Shown here: positions 1-7,691 of the stretch, in pieces
Layout of the letters: each line of letters opens with the position of its first letter
Numbering within the stretch: position 1 is the stretch's first letter
Source of the DNA: Oscillospiraceae bacterium
GTDB taxonomy: Bacteria > Bacillota > Clostridia > Oscillospirales > Ruminococcaceae
Assembly: GCA_024404915.1 (NCBI GenBank)
Contig: JAKSPJ010000008.1
Location: 33,169 to 97,168 of the forward strand
Direction: 5' to 3'
DNA length: 64,000 nucleotides
Position numbers and translations under genes: made by a program
Notes under the pieces: generated by a model
The model's input: the letters and a program-made list of their open reading frames with translations, nothing else
The model's database searches: none
What the model was told of the DNA's origin: nothing

Positions 1-926
1 CTTGCGTGGGGATAAATATGTATGGTCTGTATTGGTTCATCCGGCTTGCTGACATCGTAGATGGAACCGGTAATGGTGCGAAGGACATGGTCTGAACTGA
101 TGGTGCCTGATACGGTAAAATGAGAACCGCTTTTCAGCGTACCCACCGGCAGAGCTGAGTTGGTAATCACTGCGTTATGTTCAAAATAAGAATATGTATA
201 GCAGATATTCCGGTCAACTGTGGTACGGATGCCGTCGCATTTTCCGCATCCGGAATACTGCCAGATAGTTGCTTCAGAGGACAAATCATATCCGGCAGGG
301 CTGGCGAGCCCGGTGGAGGATGTGAAATAATTTGCCACCCAGATGGCATAGCCTGCCTCCTGTAAAACGGAACGGTTCAGACATTCTTTATAGAATGCGG
401 AGCTGGAGTAGACACCTGCTGTGTGTCCTGCATCTTCAATGCTTTCCAGGCCGGCAAGAATCGCAGGCATAAAGGTATCTGAAGGCAGATGCTCCTGACG
501 CTTTGCGGATTCCACATCCAGAAACACAGGGAATTCAAAGGATTTTCCTTTCAGAAATCCCATCATATAATTGACATCGGAAACGAATTCCTCTTCCGTT
601 GCGGCATCGGTATAGATGTAGCAGCCAATGGGAACACCGGCAGCTTTGGCATTGGCGTAGTTTTCTTCTAACCGTGGGTCAACTTCCCAGTCATCGTATT
701 CCCGTATGACTTTGCAGCAGCGGATAATGGCGAATTTGGCATCGGAATCTGCAACCGCCTGCCAGTCTATTTCTTCCTGATATTTAGAAACGTCGATGCC
801 GGGGATTTCCACGGCAGCACGGGCAGAAATCAGCTGTGTCCTGCGGATTGCCGGACACAGAATACAGGTGACAGCCAGAATGGCTGTCATGAGACAGACG
901 GAGATTCTTTTTAAGACGAACGGCAA
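1..926 (-). CDS. Secreted GH25 family muramidase (lysozyme), 3' end beyond the window
   Basis: Reading the minus strand from a TTG at 926 gives about 308 residues and the frame is still open at base 1. Residues 1-36 form a basic, hydrophobic signal or anchor segment. Residues 43-50 read GIDVSKYQ, the hallmark opening of glycoside hydrolase family 25, and FLDVES at 135-140 carries the Asp and Glu that act in catalysis in this family; WQYS (222-225) and VDRN (237-240) close the barrel. GH25 enzymes cleave the MurNAc-GlcNAc bond of peptidoglycan outside the membrane. After about residue 250 a further domain begins that I cannot name because it is cut off. The TTG start follows a purine-rich site (GGAAGGGGTG) at about 8 bases; an internal ATG at 890 is the alternative. 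The gene has its own promoter (962-990) and is divergent from prfA. Confidence 0.88.
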   Translation of the reverse strand, partial: MPFVLKRISVCLMTAILAVTCILCPAIRRTQLISARAAVEIPGIDVSKYQEEIDWQAVADSDAKFAIIRCCKVIREYDDWEVDPRLEENYANAKAAGVPIGCYIYTDAATEEEFVSDVNYMMGFLKGKSFEFPVFLDVESAKRQEHLPSDTFMPAILAGLESIEDAGHTAGVYSSSAFYKECLNRSVLQEAGYAIWVANYFTSSTGLASPAGYDLSSEATIWQYSGCGKCDGIRTTVDRNICYTYSYFEHNAVITNSALPVGTLKSGSHFTVSGTISSDHVLRTITGSIYDVSKPDEPIQTIHIYPHA

Positions 927-961
927 CAGTACACACCCCTTCCTGTTCGCATATTCTCTTC

Positions 962-990
962 ATTATACCATATATTCCGCAAAAATGCAA
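962..990 (-). promoter_or_regulatory. Promoter of the GH25 gene
   Basis: On the minus strand the sequence reads TTGCAT (990-985), 17 bases, then TATAAT (967-962), with TGG directly before the -10 box (extended -10 type). It sits about 35 bases upstream of the TTG start. Confidence 0.65.
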
Positions 991-1108
991 GTGCCCTGTA
1001 TGACAGCCGCAGACAGTGATCCTTTTTGAATTCTGATATGTCTGACCTGGATAATGGCCCTGTGTACGATGAAACAGGAACACACGCATAATTTCTTATG
1101 GGAACCAC

Positions 1109-1137
1109 TTGCCTTTTTTGCATAAACGCTGTATAAT
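1109..1137 (+). promoter_or_regulatory. Promoter of prfA-tsaC
   Basis: TTGCCT at 1109-1114, 17-base spacer, perfect TATAAT at 1132-1137. The first ATG with a usable ribosome site is at 1171. Confidence 0.65.
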
Positions 1138-1170
1138 GTAATAAGTAAATTGAGGAGGATGAAGGAAGAT

Positions 1171-2259
1171 ATGTTGCTGGAAGAACAACTTCGTACCGCA
1201 GAACAGAAATATGATGAGCTGACACAGCGCTTGCAGGATGGCAGTGTTGCGGCCTATCCTGAGAAGCTGGCGGCATTGATGAAGGATTATAAAAAACTGA
1301 CACCGGTTATTGAAAAATTCCGTGAATATACAGTATGTAAAAATACCATTTCCGAGATGAAGGAAATGCTGTCTGATCCCGAAACAGAGCCGGAACTTCG
1401 TGCCATGGCACAGGAAGAACATGATATGGAATATGCCAGATGCGGCATGCTGGAGGAAGAACTGCAAAAGATGCTGATGCCGGAAAACGAAGCAGATACA
1501 CGCAATGTCATTGTAGAGATACGAAGCGGCGCAGGCGGTGAGGAGGCGGCACTGTTTGCGCATTCTCTTCACAGAATGTATTCCATGTATGCAGAACGGC
1601 AGGGCTGGAAGCAGACGATTCTGAATCTGAATAATACGGAACTTGGCGGCACAAAGGAAGTGACGTTCTCTTTGTCAGGGGATCATGTCTATGGAAAGAT
1701 GAAATTTGAAAGCGGCGTTCATCGTGTGCAGAGAGTGCCGGAAACAGAATCCCAGGGCAGAGTGCATACCTCTACTGTGACTGTGGCAGTTTTGCAGGAG
1801 GTGGAGGATGTGGAACTGGAACTCAATCCCAATGATTTGCGGATTGACGTATTCCGTTCCAGCGGTGCAGGCGGACAGCATATCAATAAAACCTCGTCTG
1901 CCATTCGTGTCACCCATATTCCCACGGGTATGGTGGTGGAGTGCCAGGATGAAAGAAGCCAGTATAAGAATAAGGACCGTGCCCTTTCTGTTCTTCGGGC
2001 AAGACTGTTTGCCAAAGCACAGGCGGAACAGGATGCACAGGTTGCCGCTGAGCGAAAAAGTCAGGTCGGCTCCGGAGAACGTTCTGAGAAAATTCGCACA
2101 TATAATTTTCCTCAGAGCCGTCTGACAGACCATCGCATCGGGTTTTCGCTGTATCGCCTGGAGGATGTGATGAACGGAGACCTGGATGCCATATTTGAAG
2201 CACTGATAACCGCAGAACAGGCAGAACAGCTTGCCGCACAGAGAGGGGCAGATGCATGA
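1171..2259 (+). CDS. prfA: Peptide chain release factor 1
   Basis: Class I release factor that recognises UAA and UAG in the ribosomal A site and triggers peptide release. The protein is 362 residues, normal for RF1. The stop-codon recognition tripeptide is PET at 190-192 (in RVPETES, the RF1 form rather than the SPF of RF2), and the catalytic GGQ is at 234-236 in a GAGGQHINK context; the Gln of GGQ is normally methylated by PrmC, which is not encoded in this window. I chose ATG 1171 because AGGAGG at 1153-1158 would abut the earlier ATG (1159) and an upstream TTG overlaps the ribosome site itself. The stop overlaps the next start as ATGA, so prfA and tsaC are translationally coupled. Confidence 0.97.
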   Translation: MLLEEQLRTAEQKYDELTQRLQDGSVAAYPEKLAALMKDYKKLTPVIEKFREYTVCKNTISEMKEMLSDPETEPELRAMAQEEHDMEYARCGMLEEELQKMLMPENEADTRNVIVEIRSGAGGEEAALFAHSLHRMYSMYAERQGWKQTILNLNNTELGGTKEVTFSLSGDHVYGKMKFESGVHRVQRVPETESQGRVHTSTVTVAVLQEVEDVELELNPNDLRIDVFRSSGAGGQHINKTSSAIRVTHIPTGMVVECQDERSQYKNKDRALSVLRARLFAKAQAEQDAQVAAERKSQVGSGERSEKIRTYNFPQSRLTDHRIGFSLYRLEDVMNGDLDAIFEALITAEQAEQLAAQRGADA

Positions 2260-3284
2260 AGACACAATTGCTGAATGAAGAAGAAATCTCCTATGCCGCA
2301 GAACTGCTGCGCAGCGGCGAAGCCGTCGGCATGCCGACAGAAACGGTATATGGACTTGCCTGCGATGCAGGCAATGACGATGCCGTCAGAAAAGTATTTG
2401 CGGCTAAGGGCCGTCCGGCAGATAATCCATTGATTGTACACATTGCGGATATATCGGAATGGGCACCCCTTGTCAGGGAGATTCCACCCCTTGCAATGCG
2501 TCTGGCAGAACAATTCTGGCCGGGCCCTCTGACCATTATTCTGCCCCGCTCGGAAAAAATCCCCGCCATAACCGCAGGAGGACTGGATTCTGTAGGTGTG
2601 CGGCTTCCGGCGCATCCTGTGGCGCAGGCAATGATACGTGCGGCAGGTGTACCGCTGGCGGCACCCTCCGGGAATCGCTCCGGCAGCCCCAGTCCAACCA
2701 CATCCGGACACATGATGATGGATATGGATGGCAGAATACCGGCAGTGGTGGAAGGCGGCAGCTGTGCCTGCGGCGTTGAGTCCACTGTGATTATACTGGA
2801 CGATGCGGAAACAGTCCGTGTGCTGCGGCCGGGATTCGTCACACCGGAGCAGCTGAACGAAATTGCAGGCCGTGTCATTGTGGATGAAGCGGTACTGGCA
2901 CAGCCGGAAGAGGGGTGTGTGGTACGATCCCCCGGCATGAAATACAAGCACTATGCCCCAAATGCACAGGTGACACTGGTGAACGGAAATCATCAGGCAT
3001 TTTTGCAGTATATGGCACAGCAGAAAACGCAGGGCGTAATGGCACTGGCCTTTGACGAAGATGCAGAAGATTTTGAAAAGGCCGGTATTCCCTTCCGTAC
3101 CTATGGCAATACGGATGAGAAACGGGCGGCGGCATTCTTTGGTGCGCTCCGGGATGCAGACGAACTGGGCGTGACACATTTATATGTGCGGGCACCCAGA
3201 ACAGACGGCGTAGGACTGGCTTTGTATAATCGTCTCATTCGTGCGGCAGGCTATGATGTGGTTTCCGCTGATGAAACCGAGTAA
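2256..3284 (+). CDS. tsaC: L-threonylcarbamoyladenylate synthase (Sua5/YwlC type)
   Basis: Makes threonylcarbamoyl-AMP from threonine, bicarbonate and ATP, the first step of t6A37 modification of tRNAs reading ANN codons. The 342-residue protein is the long Sua5/YwlC form. A YrdC domain fills about 1-205, with PTETVYGLA at 27-35, a KGRP-type loop at 51-54 and APSGNRSG at 136-143. The KHYAP linker motif (231-235) introduces the C-terminal Sua5 domain, about 240-342. Placement right behind prfA is a common Firmicutes arrangement, although prmC, often between them, is absent. It begins in an ATGA overlap with prfA. Confidence 0.95.
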   Translation: MKTQLLNEEEISYAAELLRSGEAVGMPTETVYGLACDAGNDDAVRKVFAAKGRPADNPLIVHIADISEWAPLVREIPPLAMRLAEQFWPGPLTIILPRSEKIPAITAGGLDSVGVRLPAHPVAQAMIRAAGVPLAAPSGNRSGSPSPTTSGHMMMDMDGRIPAVVEGGSCACGVESTVIILDDAETVRVLRPGFVTPEQLNEIAGRVIVDEAVLAQPEEGCVVRSPGMKYKHYAPNAQVTLVNGNHQAFLQYMAQQKTQGVMALAFDEDAEDFEKAGIPFRTYGNTDEKRAAAFFGALRDADELGVTHLYVRAPRTDGVGLALYNRLIRAAGYDVVSADETE

Positions 3285-3451
3285 AAAACAGGATGCGTGA
3301 TTTCACGGAGCGTGTACGGCTGAAGCAGCTTTCATTCGGCATCCTGCACGAAAATGGCCTGCCGGATTCCGGTATGAAAACATCGCGTTCCTACAATCTG
3401 ACGAAATCACTCCGCAGCGGCTCTGCATCATCCGCTCTGTGCGGTATTACC
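3285..3451. other. Intergenic stretch with nested inverted repeats between tsaC and the YbjN pair
   Basis: No convincing gene. CAGGATGC at 3289-3296 can pair with GCATCCTG at 3339-3346, enclosing an imperfect hairpin (CGGCTGAA with TTCATTCG). A second element at 3412-3444 nests AGCGG/CCGCT inside CCGC/GCGG. Neither is followed by a U-tract, so neither is a standard terminator. A 68-codon open frame here overlaps the downstream promoter and is not believed. Confidence 0.4.
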
Positions 3452-3480
3452 TTGACAATTTATCGGAAATCGGATATAAT
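3452..3480 (+). promoter_or_regulatory. Strong sigma-A type promoter of the YbjN-like pair
   Basis: Perfect TTGACA (3452-3457), 17-base spacer and perfect TATAAT (3475-3480), about 30 bases before the start at 3512. Confidence 0.8.
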
Positions 3481-3511
3481 ATATTCAATTATGCTATAAG
3501 GAGGCATTACT

Positions 3512-3931
3512 ATGATTTATCCATCTACAAAAGCGATTCAGGACAGATTTGCTGAAAAGGAAATCAAATGTGGTCTGGAAGAACACGAGGACCGCAGCAT
3601 TCTCCACGTCGGCGTCAAGTCCAAAGAGACATCCTTTGAGGTCTTGCTGATTTCCAGAACTGAGAAAAATGATGTGGCATTTCGCATCTTCAATCTGCTG
3701 AAATTTAATCAGAACAGACTTGGGGAGGTGCTGGAAACCGTCAACGCCTGCAACGCTGCATATCGTTTTCTGAAGTTCAATGTGGATCTGAGAAATCTGA
3801 CCATTGATGTGGAATACGATTTCCCGCTGGAGATTACCGATATCGGTGAGAGTGCGTATGAGATTTTGTCTCGTTCCGCAAATATTATCGATCTTTGCTA
3901 TCCGGAATTGACAAAAGCAATTTCCGGCTGA
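3512..3931 (+). CDS. YbjN domain-containing protein, copy 1
   Basis: A 139-residue soluble acidic protein without signal peptide. The alternating strand pattern, the conserved NACNAAYRFLKF stretch in the middle and a C-terminal helix match the YbjN family, whose fold resembles the type III secretion chaperone fold; molecular function is unsettled. A strong ribosome site (AAGGAGG) precedes the ATG. It is followed after 20 bases by a diverged paralogue (3952-4437) that shares the central motif as QCNAEYRYAKF, so the pair probably arose by duplication and is transcribed together from the promoter at 3452-3480. The family call rests on pattern recognition only. Confidence 0.7.
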   Translation: MIYPSTKAIQDRFAEKEIKCGLEEHEDRSILHVGVKSKETSFEVLLISRTEKNDVAFRIFNLLKFNQNRLGEVLETVNACNAAYRFLKFNVDLRNLTIDVEYDFPLEITDIGESAYEILSRSANIIDLCYPELTKAISG

Positions 3932-3951
3932 ACCTGAAAGGAGGTTATTGT

Positions 3952-4437
3952 ATGTTTTCTGCAACAGAACAGATTGCAAAGGCTTTTGAGGAAGCAAATA
4001 TTCTGTTTCGCATTCAGGAGAATGAAGAAGTGAGCGAAGTCATCGCCAATGTAGCGGTTGATTATGTGGCATATCAGATTCACTATTATTCTTCCGGTGA
4101 TACCAATGATGTATCTATCCGTATTCCGAACTATGTCCGCTATGGTGATAAGGATGTCCGCAAGGTGCTTCTTGCAGCAGCACAGTGCAATGCAGAGTAT
4201 CGTTATGCCAAGTTTGTGGTGGATGAAAAAGAACACAGTGTTCGCATGGAGTTCGATTTTCCCCAGTCCACTGAGGATGAAGGTATCGGCAAGATGGCTG
4301 TGGAACTGTTCCATCGTATCATGCAGATTGCTGACAAGTCCTATCCTAAGTTCATGCAGGCAATCTGGGGCGGAGAGGAAAAGCCTGTGATTTCCAAATC
4401 CATCAGCAATATTGAATTCCGTGATATTGAGGTCTGA
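3952..4437 (+). CDS. YbjN domain-containing protein, copy 2
   Basis: A 161-residue paralogue of the preceding protein with the same central motif (QCNAEYRYAKF) and a similar ending (IADKSYPKFMQAIWG against IIDLCYPELTKAISG). It carries an extra tail of about 20 residues. The start is ATG 3952, placed 6 bases after AAAGGAGG; the open frame extends upstream to 3895 but overlaps copy 1 there. Function unknown; two unequal copies side by side suggest a heterodimer or divided roles, which is inference. Confidence 0.7.
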   Translation: MFSATEQIAKAFEEANILFRIQENEEVSEVIANVAVDYVAYQIHYYSSGDTNDVSIRIPNYVRYGDKDVRKVLLAAAQCNAEYRYAKFVVDEKEHSVRMEFDFPQSTEDEGIGKMAVELFHRIMQIADKSYPKFMQAIWGGEEKPVISKSISNIEFRDIEV

Positions 4438-4558
4438 TTGTCAGCAAGAGTAACTGAAACATAAGGATTACGCCGTACAAAGCCGCTGCACATGATATAC
4501 AGTTTGTGCGCCGGCTTTGTGCGGTATGCCTGTTAATCCGGAAAAGGAGGCTGTATTC

Positions 4559-6742
4559 ATGGCAACGAAAAAGCCAAAAACATCGAATGCTAAAACAAAA
4601 AATACAAAGACAGAACAGCAGACAACTGCTGACACTGATGTGAAACAGAATGGTGCCACGACAGAGGAACCGTCAGAAGCCGCTGCAGAGGCTGTACCTC
4701 CGGAGAAAACACCTGCAGAGGAAGCAACTGAAGAGGTGACTGCGGAAGAAACGGGGGAGGAAGCAGCGTCAGAGTCCAGTAATGTGAAAAAGACTGCGGC
4801 AGATTCTGAAACCAAAACCGCAGAAAAGGCTTCTGAAGAAAAAGAACCTGTATATTCCCTGCGAACGCTGGTCACTGATGTGGGACATTTCCTTCACGTT
4901 TATCAGCTGCCGGATATGCTGCTTTGCCGTCTGATCAGCCTGTATTTTCTTGTCAGCGGATTCCTGATTATGAAAATCAGAAAAGACACTTTGATTAACG
5001 CATCCAATGCAAATGACTGGAAGTACTTTATTGAGCATGTTTCTGAACGAAAGCTGATGCTTTTTGCCGGTACGATTATCATTTTAGGCTTTATTACGCT
5101 TTCAGCGTTTTCCAGGGCGATGCCGAAGAAAGCGAAAATTTCGGATCCCTGCGCCGCCATTGCTTCCGTGCTGTTCTATGATATTGCTCTGCTCTGGCGC
5201 AGCAACAATTTCTATCTCACAATGCCTGTGAGTATTATTTCTCTGGTTTTCATCTACTACGCTGTCGGCAAACTGAGAAATCGTGAGGTCCTGCGGAAAG
5301 TATCCTGGAAAATAGGCGGTGTGATTGTATTGCTGGTGTCTGCCTGCATTACGGCTTTTATCGCCTATGCAACCATCTGTAAGCATTATGCCTTTGGCAC
5401 TGCATGCCATGATTTCGGTCTGTTTCTGCAGATGTTTCATTCTCTGGCAGATAATCTGCGTGCCATTACAACCTGTGAGCGTGACAAGGCACTTTCTCAT
5501 TTCTATGTGCATTCCTCTTACATCTATTATCTGCTGGTGCCGTTTTTCAAGTTGTTTCCCAAGGCAGAAACCCTGCTGATTGCTCAGGCAGTTCTTGCAA
5601 TCGGCGGTGTTATCCCTGCTTTCCTGATTGCAAAGCGTCATAATATCAAAGGCTTTGCTCTGATTTTCATTTCCTTTGCATACTGTTTCAGCGTATGCAT
5701 TGTAGGCCCCTGCTTCTATGATTTCCATGAAAACGCATTCCTGCCCACACTGCTGATGTGGCTGTTCTGGGCATTGGACGGCAGAAAGATGATTGCCTCC
5801 TGGATATTTGCGTTTCTGGTTTGCATGGTTAAGGAAGATGCACCGCTGTATATTATCTGCATCGGCTTATTCTGGTTCTTTGAGAACAAGGGCTATGCAA
5901 AGCGTGTACAAGGTATCATCATGGCACTGGCCAGCGGCGCATATATGATGTTCATTACATCCTGGCTTACAGCAAACGGCGACGGCTCCATGATGACTTC
6001 TATCCGTTTCGGCAACCTGATGATTGACCAGGAAGGCGGACTGAAAGAAGTTGTCAAGAATGTTCTGCTGGATCCTTCCTATTTCTTCAGCCTTCTGATT
6101 CATGAAGATACATTGAAGTTCTTCCTTCAGGTCATGCTGCCGCTGCTTTTCCTGCCCTTCTTCACCAAGAAGATTCATCGCTTCTGGCTGATGATTCCAT
6201 TCGCAATTATGAATATGTCTGTTGGCGCAGGATACGGTTATGCTTCGAATATCGGTTTTCACTATATCTTCGGACCGTTCTGCCTGCTGTTCTATGCGGC
6301 AGTTCTGAATCTGGAAGATATGGGCGATGAGAAAAAACAGGAGCTTTCTGTTATGCTGGGTGCAGCCTCCATCATATTCTTCTTTGGTCACTGGTCACAT
6401 GAACTGCAGAATATTGATAACTACAAGACCAGCGGAGAACACTTTAACAGTGTGGATCGGGTGCTGGACAGCATTCCGAAGGATGCGGTTGTTGCTGCAG
6501 ATGCATTCTTTGTGGCACACTGTGCAGACCACAAGGAAGTTTATCTATTCGACATGAATGATGTGGATCAGAATTATGGCACACTTCTGGAACCGGACCG
6601 CTATGATTTCATTGCGTTCGGACCGAACTCTGAGCTTGGCAATACGGTGACACCGATGCTGGAAACCCTTGGATTTACTGTGTATGACCAGTATGAATCC
6701 AGAGTGATTGTATACCAGAGTCCTTTCTATCAGGGCACATAA
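4559..6742 (+). CDS. DUF2079 polytopic membrane protein with acidic N-terminal tail
   Basis: A 727-residue integral membrane protein. Residues 1-100 are a low-complexity Lys/Thr/Glu/Ala tail without a signal peptide, probably cytoplasmic. About a dozen hydrophobic segments follow from residue 120. The region with DFGLFLQMF, SHFYVH, YDFHENAF and MVKEDAPLY is typical of DUF2079, a family related to GT-C glycosyltransferases, where acidic residues in the first outside loop matter. The last 130 residues form a soluble domain. A lipid-linked sugar transfer role is plausible but unproven. The start ATG 4559 follows AAGGAGG at 8 bases; an upstream in-frame TTG (4517) has no ribosome site. A terminator follows directly. 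Confidence 0.8.
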   Translation: MATKKPKTSNAKTKNTKTEQQTTADTDVKQNGATTEEPSEAAAEAVPPEKTPAEEATEEVTAEETGEEAASESSNVKKTAADSETKTAEKASEEKEPVYSLRTLVTDVGHFLHVYQLPDMLLCRLISLYFLVSGFLIMKIRKDTLINASNANDWKYFIEHVSERKLMLFAGTIIILGFITLSAFSRAMPKKAKISDPCAAIASVLFYDIALLWRSNNFYLTMPVSIISLVFIYYAVGKLRNREVLRKVSWKIGGVIVLLVSACITAFIAYATICKHYAFGTACHDFGLFLQMFHSLADNLRAITTCERDKALSHFYVHSSYIYYLLVPFFKLFPKAETLLIAQAVLAIGGVIPAFLIAKRHNIKGFALIFISFAYCFSVCIVGPCFYDFHENAFLPTLLMWLFWALDGRKMIASWIFAFLVCMVKEDAPLYIICIGLFWFFENKGYAKRVQGIIMALASGAYMMFITSWLTANGDGSMMTSIRFGNLMIDQEGGLKEVVKNVLLDPSYFFSLLIHEDTLKFFLQVMLPLLFLPFFTKKIHRFWLMIPFAIMNMSVGAGYGYASNIGFHYIFGPFCLLFYAAVLNLEDMGDEKKQELSVMLGAASIIFFFGHWSHELQNIDNYKTSGEHFNSVDRVLDSIPKDAVVAADAFFVAHCADHKEVYLFDMNDVDQNYGTLLEPDRYDFIAFGPNSELGNTVTPMLETLGFTVYDQYESRVIVYQSPFYQGT

Positions 6743-6746
6743 TGCA

Positions 6747-6778
6747 AAAAGGTGCGGTTTGAAACCGCACCTTTTCTG
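6747..6778 (+). terminator. Terminator after the DUF2079 gene
   Basis: AAAGGTGCGGTTT and AAACCGCACCTTT form a near-perfect stem ending in TTTT, starting 5 bases after the stop codon. Confidence 0.85.
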
Positions 6779-6802
6779 TTTGCAATGCTCTGTTTGTGAG
6801 GC

Positions 6803-6837
6803 AAAGAAAAAGCCCTTTCGCAATGCGAAAGGGCTTT
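6803..6837 (-). terminator. Terminator of the tRNA-Arg gene
   Basis: Minus-strand stem AAAGCCCTTTCGC / GCGAAAGGGCTTT (6837-6809) with loop ATT, followed on that strand by a T-rich run (6811-6803). It lies immediately downstream of the tRNA. Confidence 0.85.
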
Positions 6838-6839
6838 AA

Positions 6840-6913
6840 TGCGCCGGAAGGGATTCGAACCCCCGACCTACTGGTTCGTAGCCAGTTACTCTATCCAGCT
6901 GAGCTACCGGCGC
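6840..6913 (-). tRNA. tRNA-Arg (anticodon ACG)
   Basis: The minus strand folds as a cloverleaf: 7-bp acceptor GCGCCGG/CCGGCGC, D arm GCTC/GAGT, anticodon stem ACTGG/CCAGT with loop CTACGAA, and T loop TTCGAAT. The anticodon ACG (plus-strand 6877-6879) would be read as ICG after deamination and decodes CGU, CGC and CGA. The discriminator is A and no CCA follows in the DNA, so the 3' end must be trimmed and CCA added; rnz and cca are both in this window. It has its own promoter and terminator. Confidence 0.97.
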
Positions 6914-6942
6914 ATTTAACGGATTCATCCGTCAACTCTGAT

Positions 6943-6971
6943 ATTATAGCATAATATTTTCTTTTTGTCAA
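6943..6971 (-). promoter_or_regulatory. Promoter of the tRNA-Arg gene
   Basis: Minus-strand TTGACA (6971-6966), 17 bases, TATAAT (6948-6943) with TGC before the -10 box. It is placed about 30 bases from the 5' end of the tRNA. Confidence 0.8.
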
Positions 6972-7040
6972 TAGCTTTTTGAAAAAAATATTTTTTAATT
7001 ATTGTTTTTCTCAAACAGCATGACAGAACGGTGCTGAATA

Positions 7041-7069
7041 TTGACTTTTTATGCATTTTGTGGTATGAT
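7041..7069 (+). promoter_or_regulatory. Promoter of the 7116-7655 membrane protein gene
   Basis: TTGACT (7041-7046), 17 bases, TATGAT (7064-7069). It probably also serves aspS and the following genes, since no terminator is visible before 12152. Confidence 0.65.
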
Positions 7070-7115
7070 ATAGCATAGAGTTCGTGTGTCATGTTAGAAA
7101 GTGGAGAAACAAAAA

Positions 7116-7655
7116 ATGGCAAAACAAACAAAATTAAGCAGCCGTGTGGCATTGGGAGGCATTGTTGCCGGACTTTGCATTGTGACAATGATTCTGTCCG
7201 GCGTGATTCCGGCACTTTATATTCTTGCCCCGATGGTTGCAGGTTTTCTGATGATAATTCTTGCAGAAGAGGTATCAACGGGATGGGCGTGGCTGACATA
7301 TACAGCAGTGAGTCTGCTGGCTTTGTTTGTGACCTTCGATAAAGAAGCAGCATTGATGTTTATTTTGTTCTTCGGGTATTACCCGATCCTGCGCAGAAAA
7401 TTTGAGGGGATTACCTCCAATGTCCTTCGCTGGATCGTGAAATATATTCTCTACAATGTTTTTCTTGCCATTGATTTTTTGCTGACCACCTATGTTCTGG
7501 GTCTGCCGACTTACACGGAGGACGGAATGATTATGGCAGCTGCCACATTTGTAATGTTTAATTTTGTATTTTGCTTCTATGACCGTATTCTCGCACAGAA
7601 GGACTGGTTCTACAAAAAATACTTTGTGGACCGTATTATCAAGAGAAGAGGATAA
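7116..7655 (+). CDS. Small polytopic membrane protein, function unknown
   Basis: 179 residues with about five or six hydrophobic segments and a strongly basic C-terminus ending KKYFVDRIIKRRG. The compact hydrophobic layout resembles S-component-like or DUF2232-like membrane proteins, but I recognise no diagnostic motif and give no function. The start is ATG 7116, 9 bases after GTGGAG; an in-frame GTG at 7101 lies within that ribosome site and is less likely. aspS follows after 36 bases and the two are probably cotranscribed. Confidence 0.7.
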   Translation: MAKQTKLSSRVALGGIVAGLCIVTMILSGVIPALYILAPMVAGFLMIILAEEVSTGWAWLTYTAVSLLALFVTFDKEAALMFILFFGYYPILRRKFEGITSNVLRWIVKYILYNVFLAIDFLLTTYVLGLPTYTEDGMIMAAATFVMFNFVFCFYDRILAQKDWFYKKYFVDRIIKRRG

Positions 7656-7691
7656 CATACCATATCATCATGGAAAAGGAGAAAATGAATT

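Noticed and set aside
3293..3499. 68-codon plus-strand frame after tsaC
   Set aside because: It overlaps the hairpins and the full promoter of the YbjN genes, lacks a ribosome site and has no protein-like pattern.
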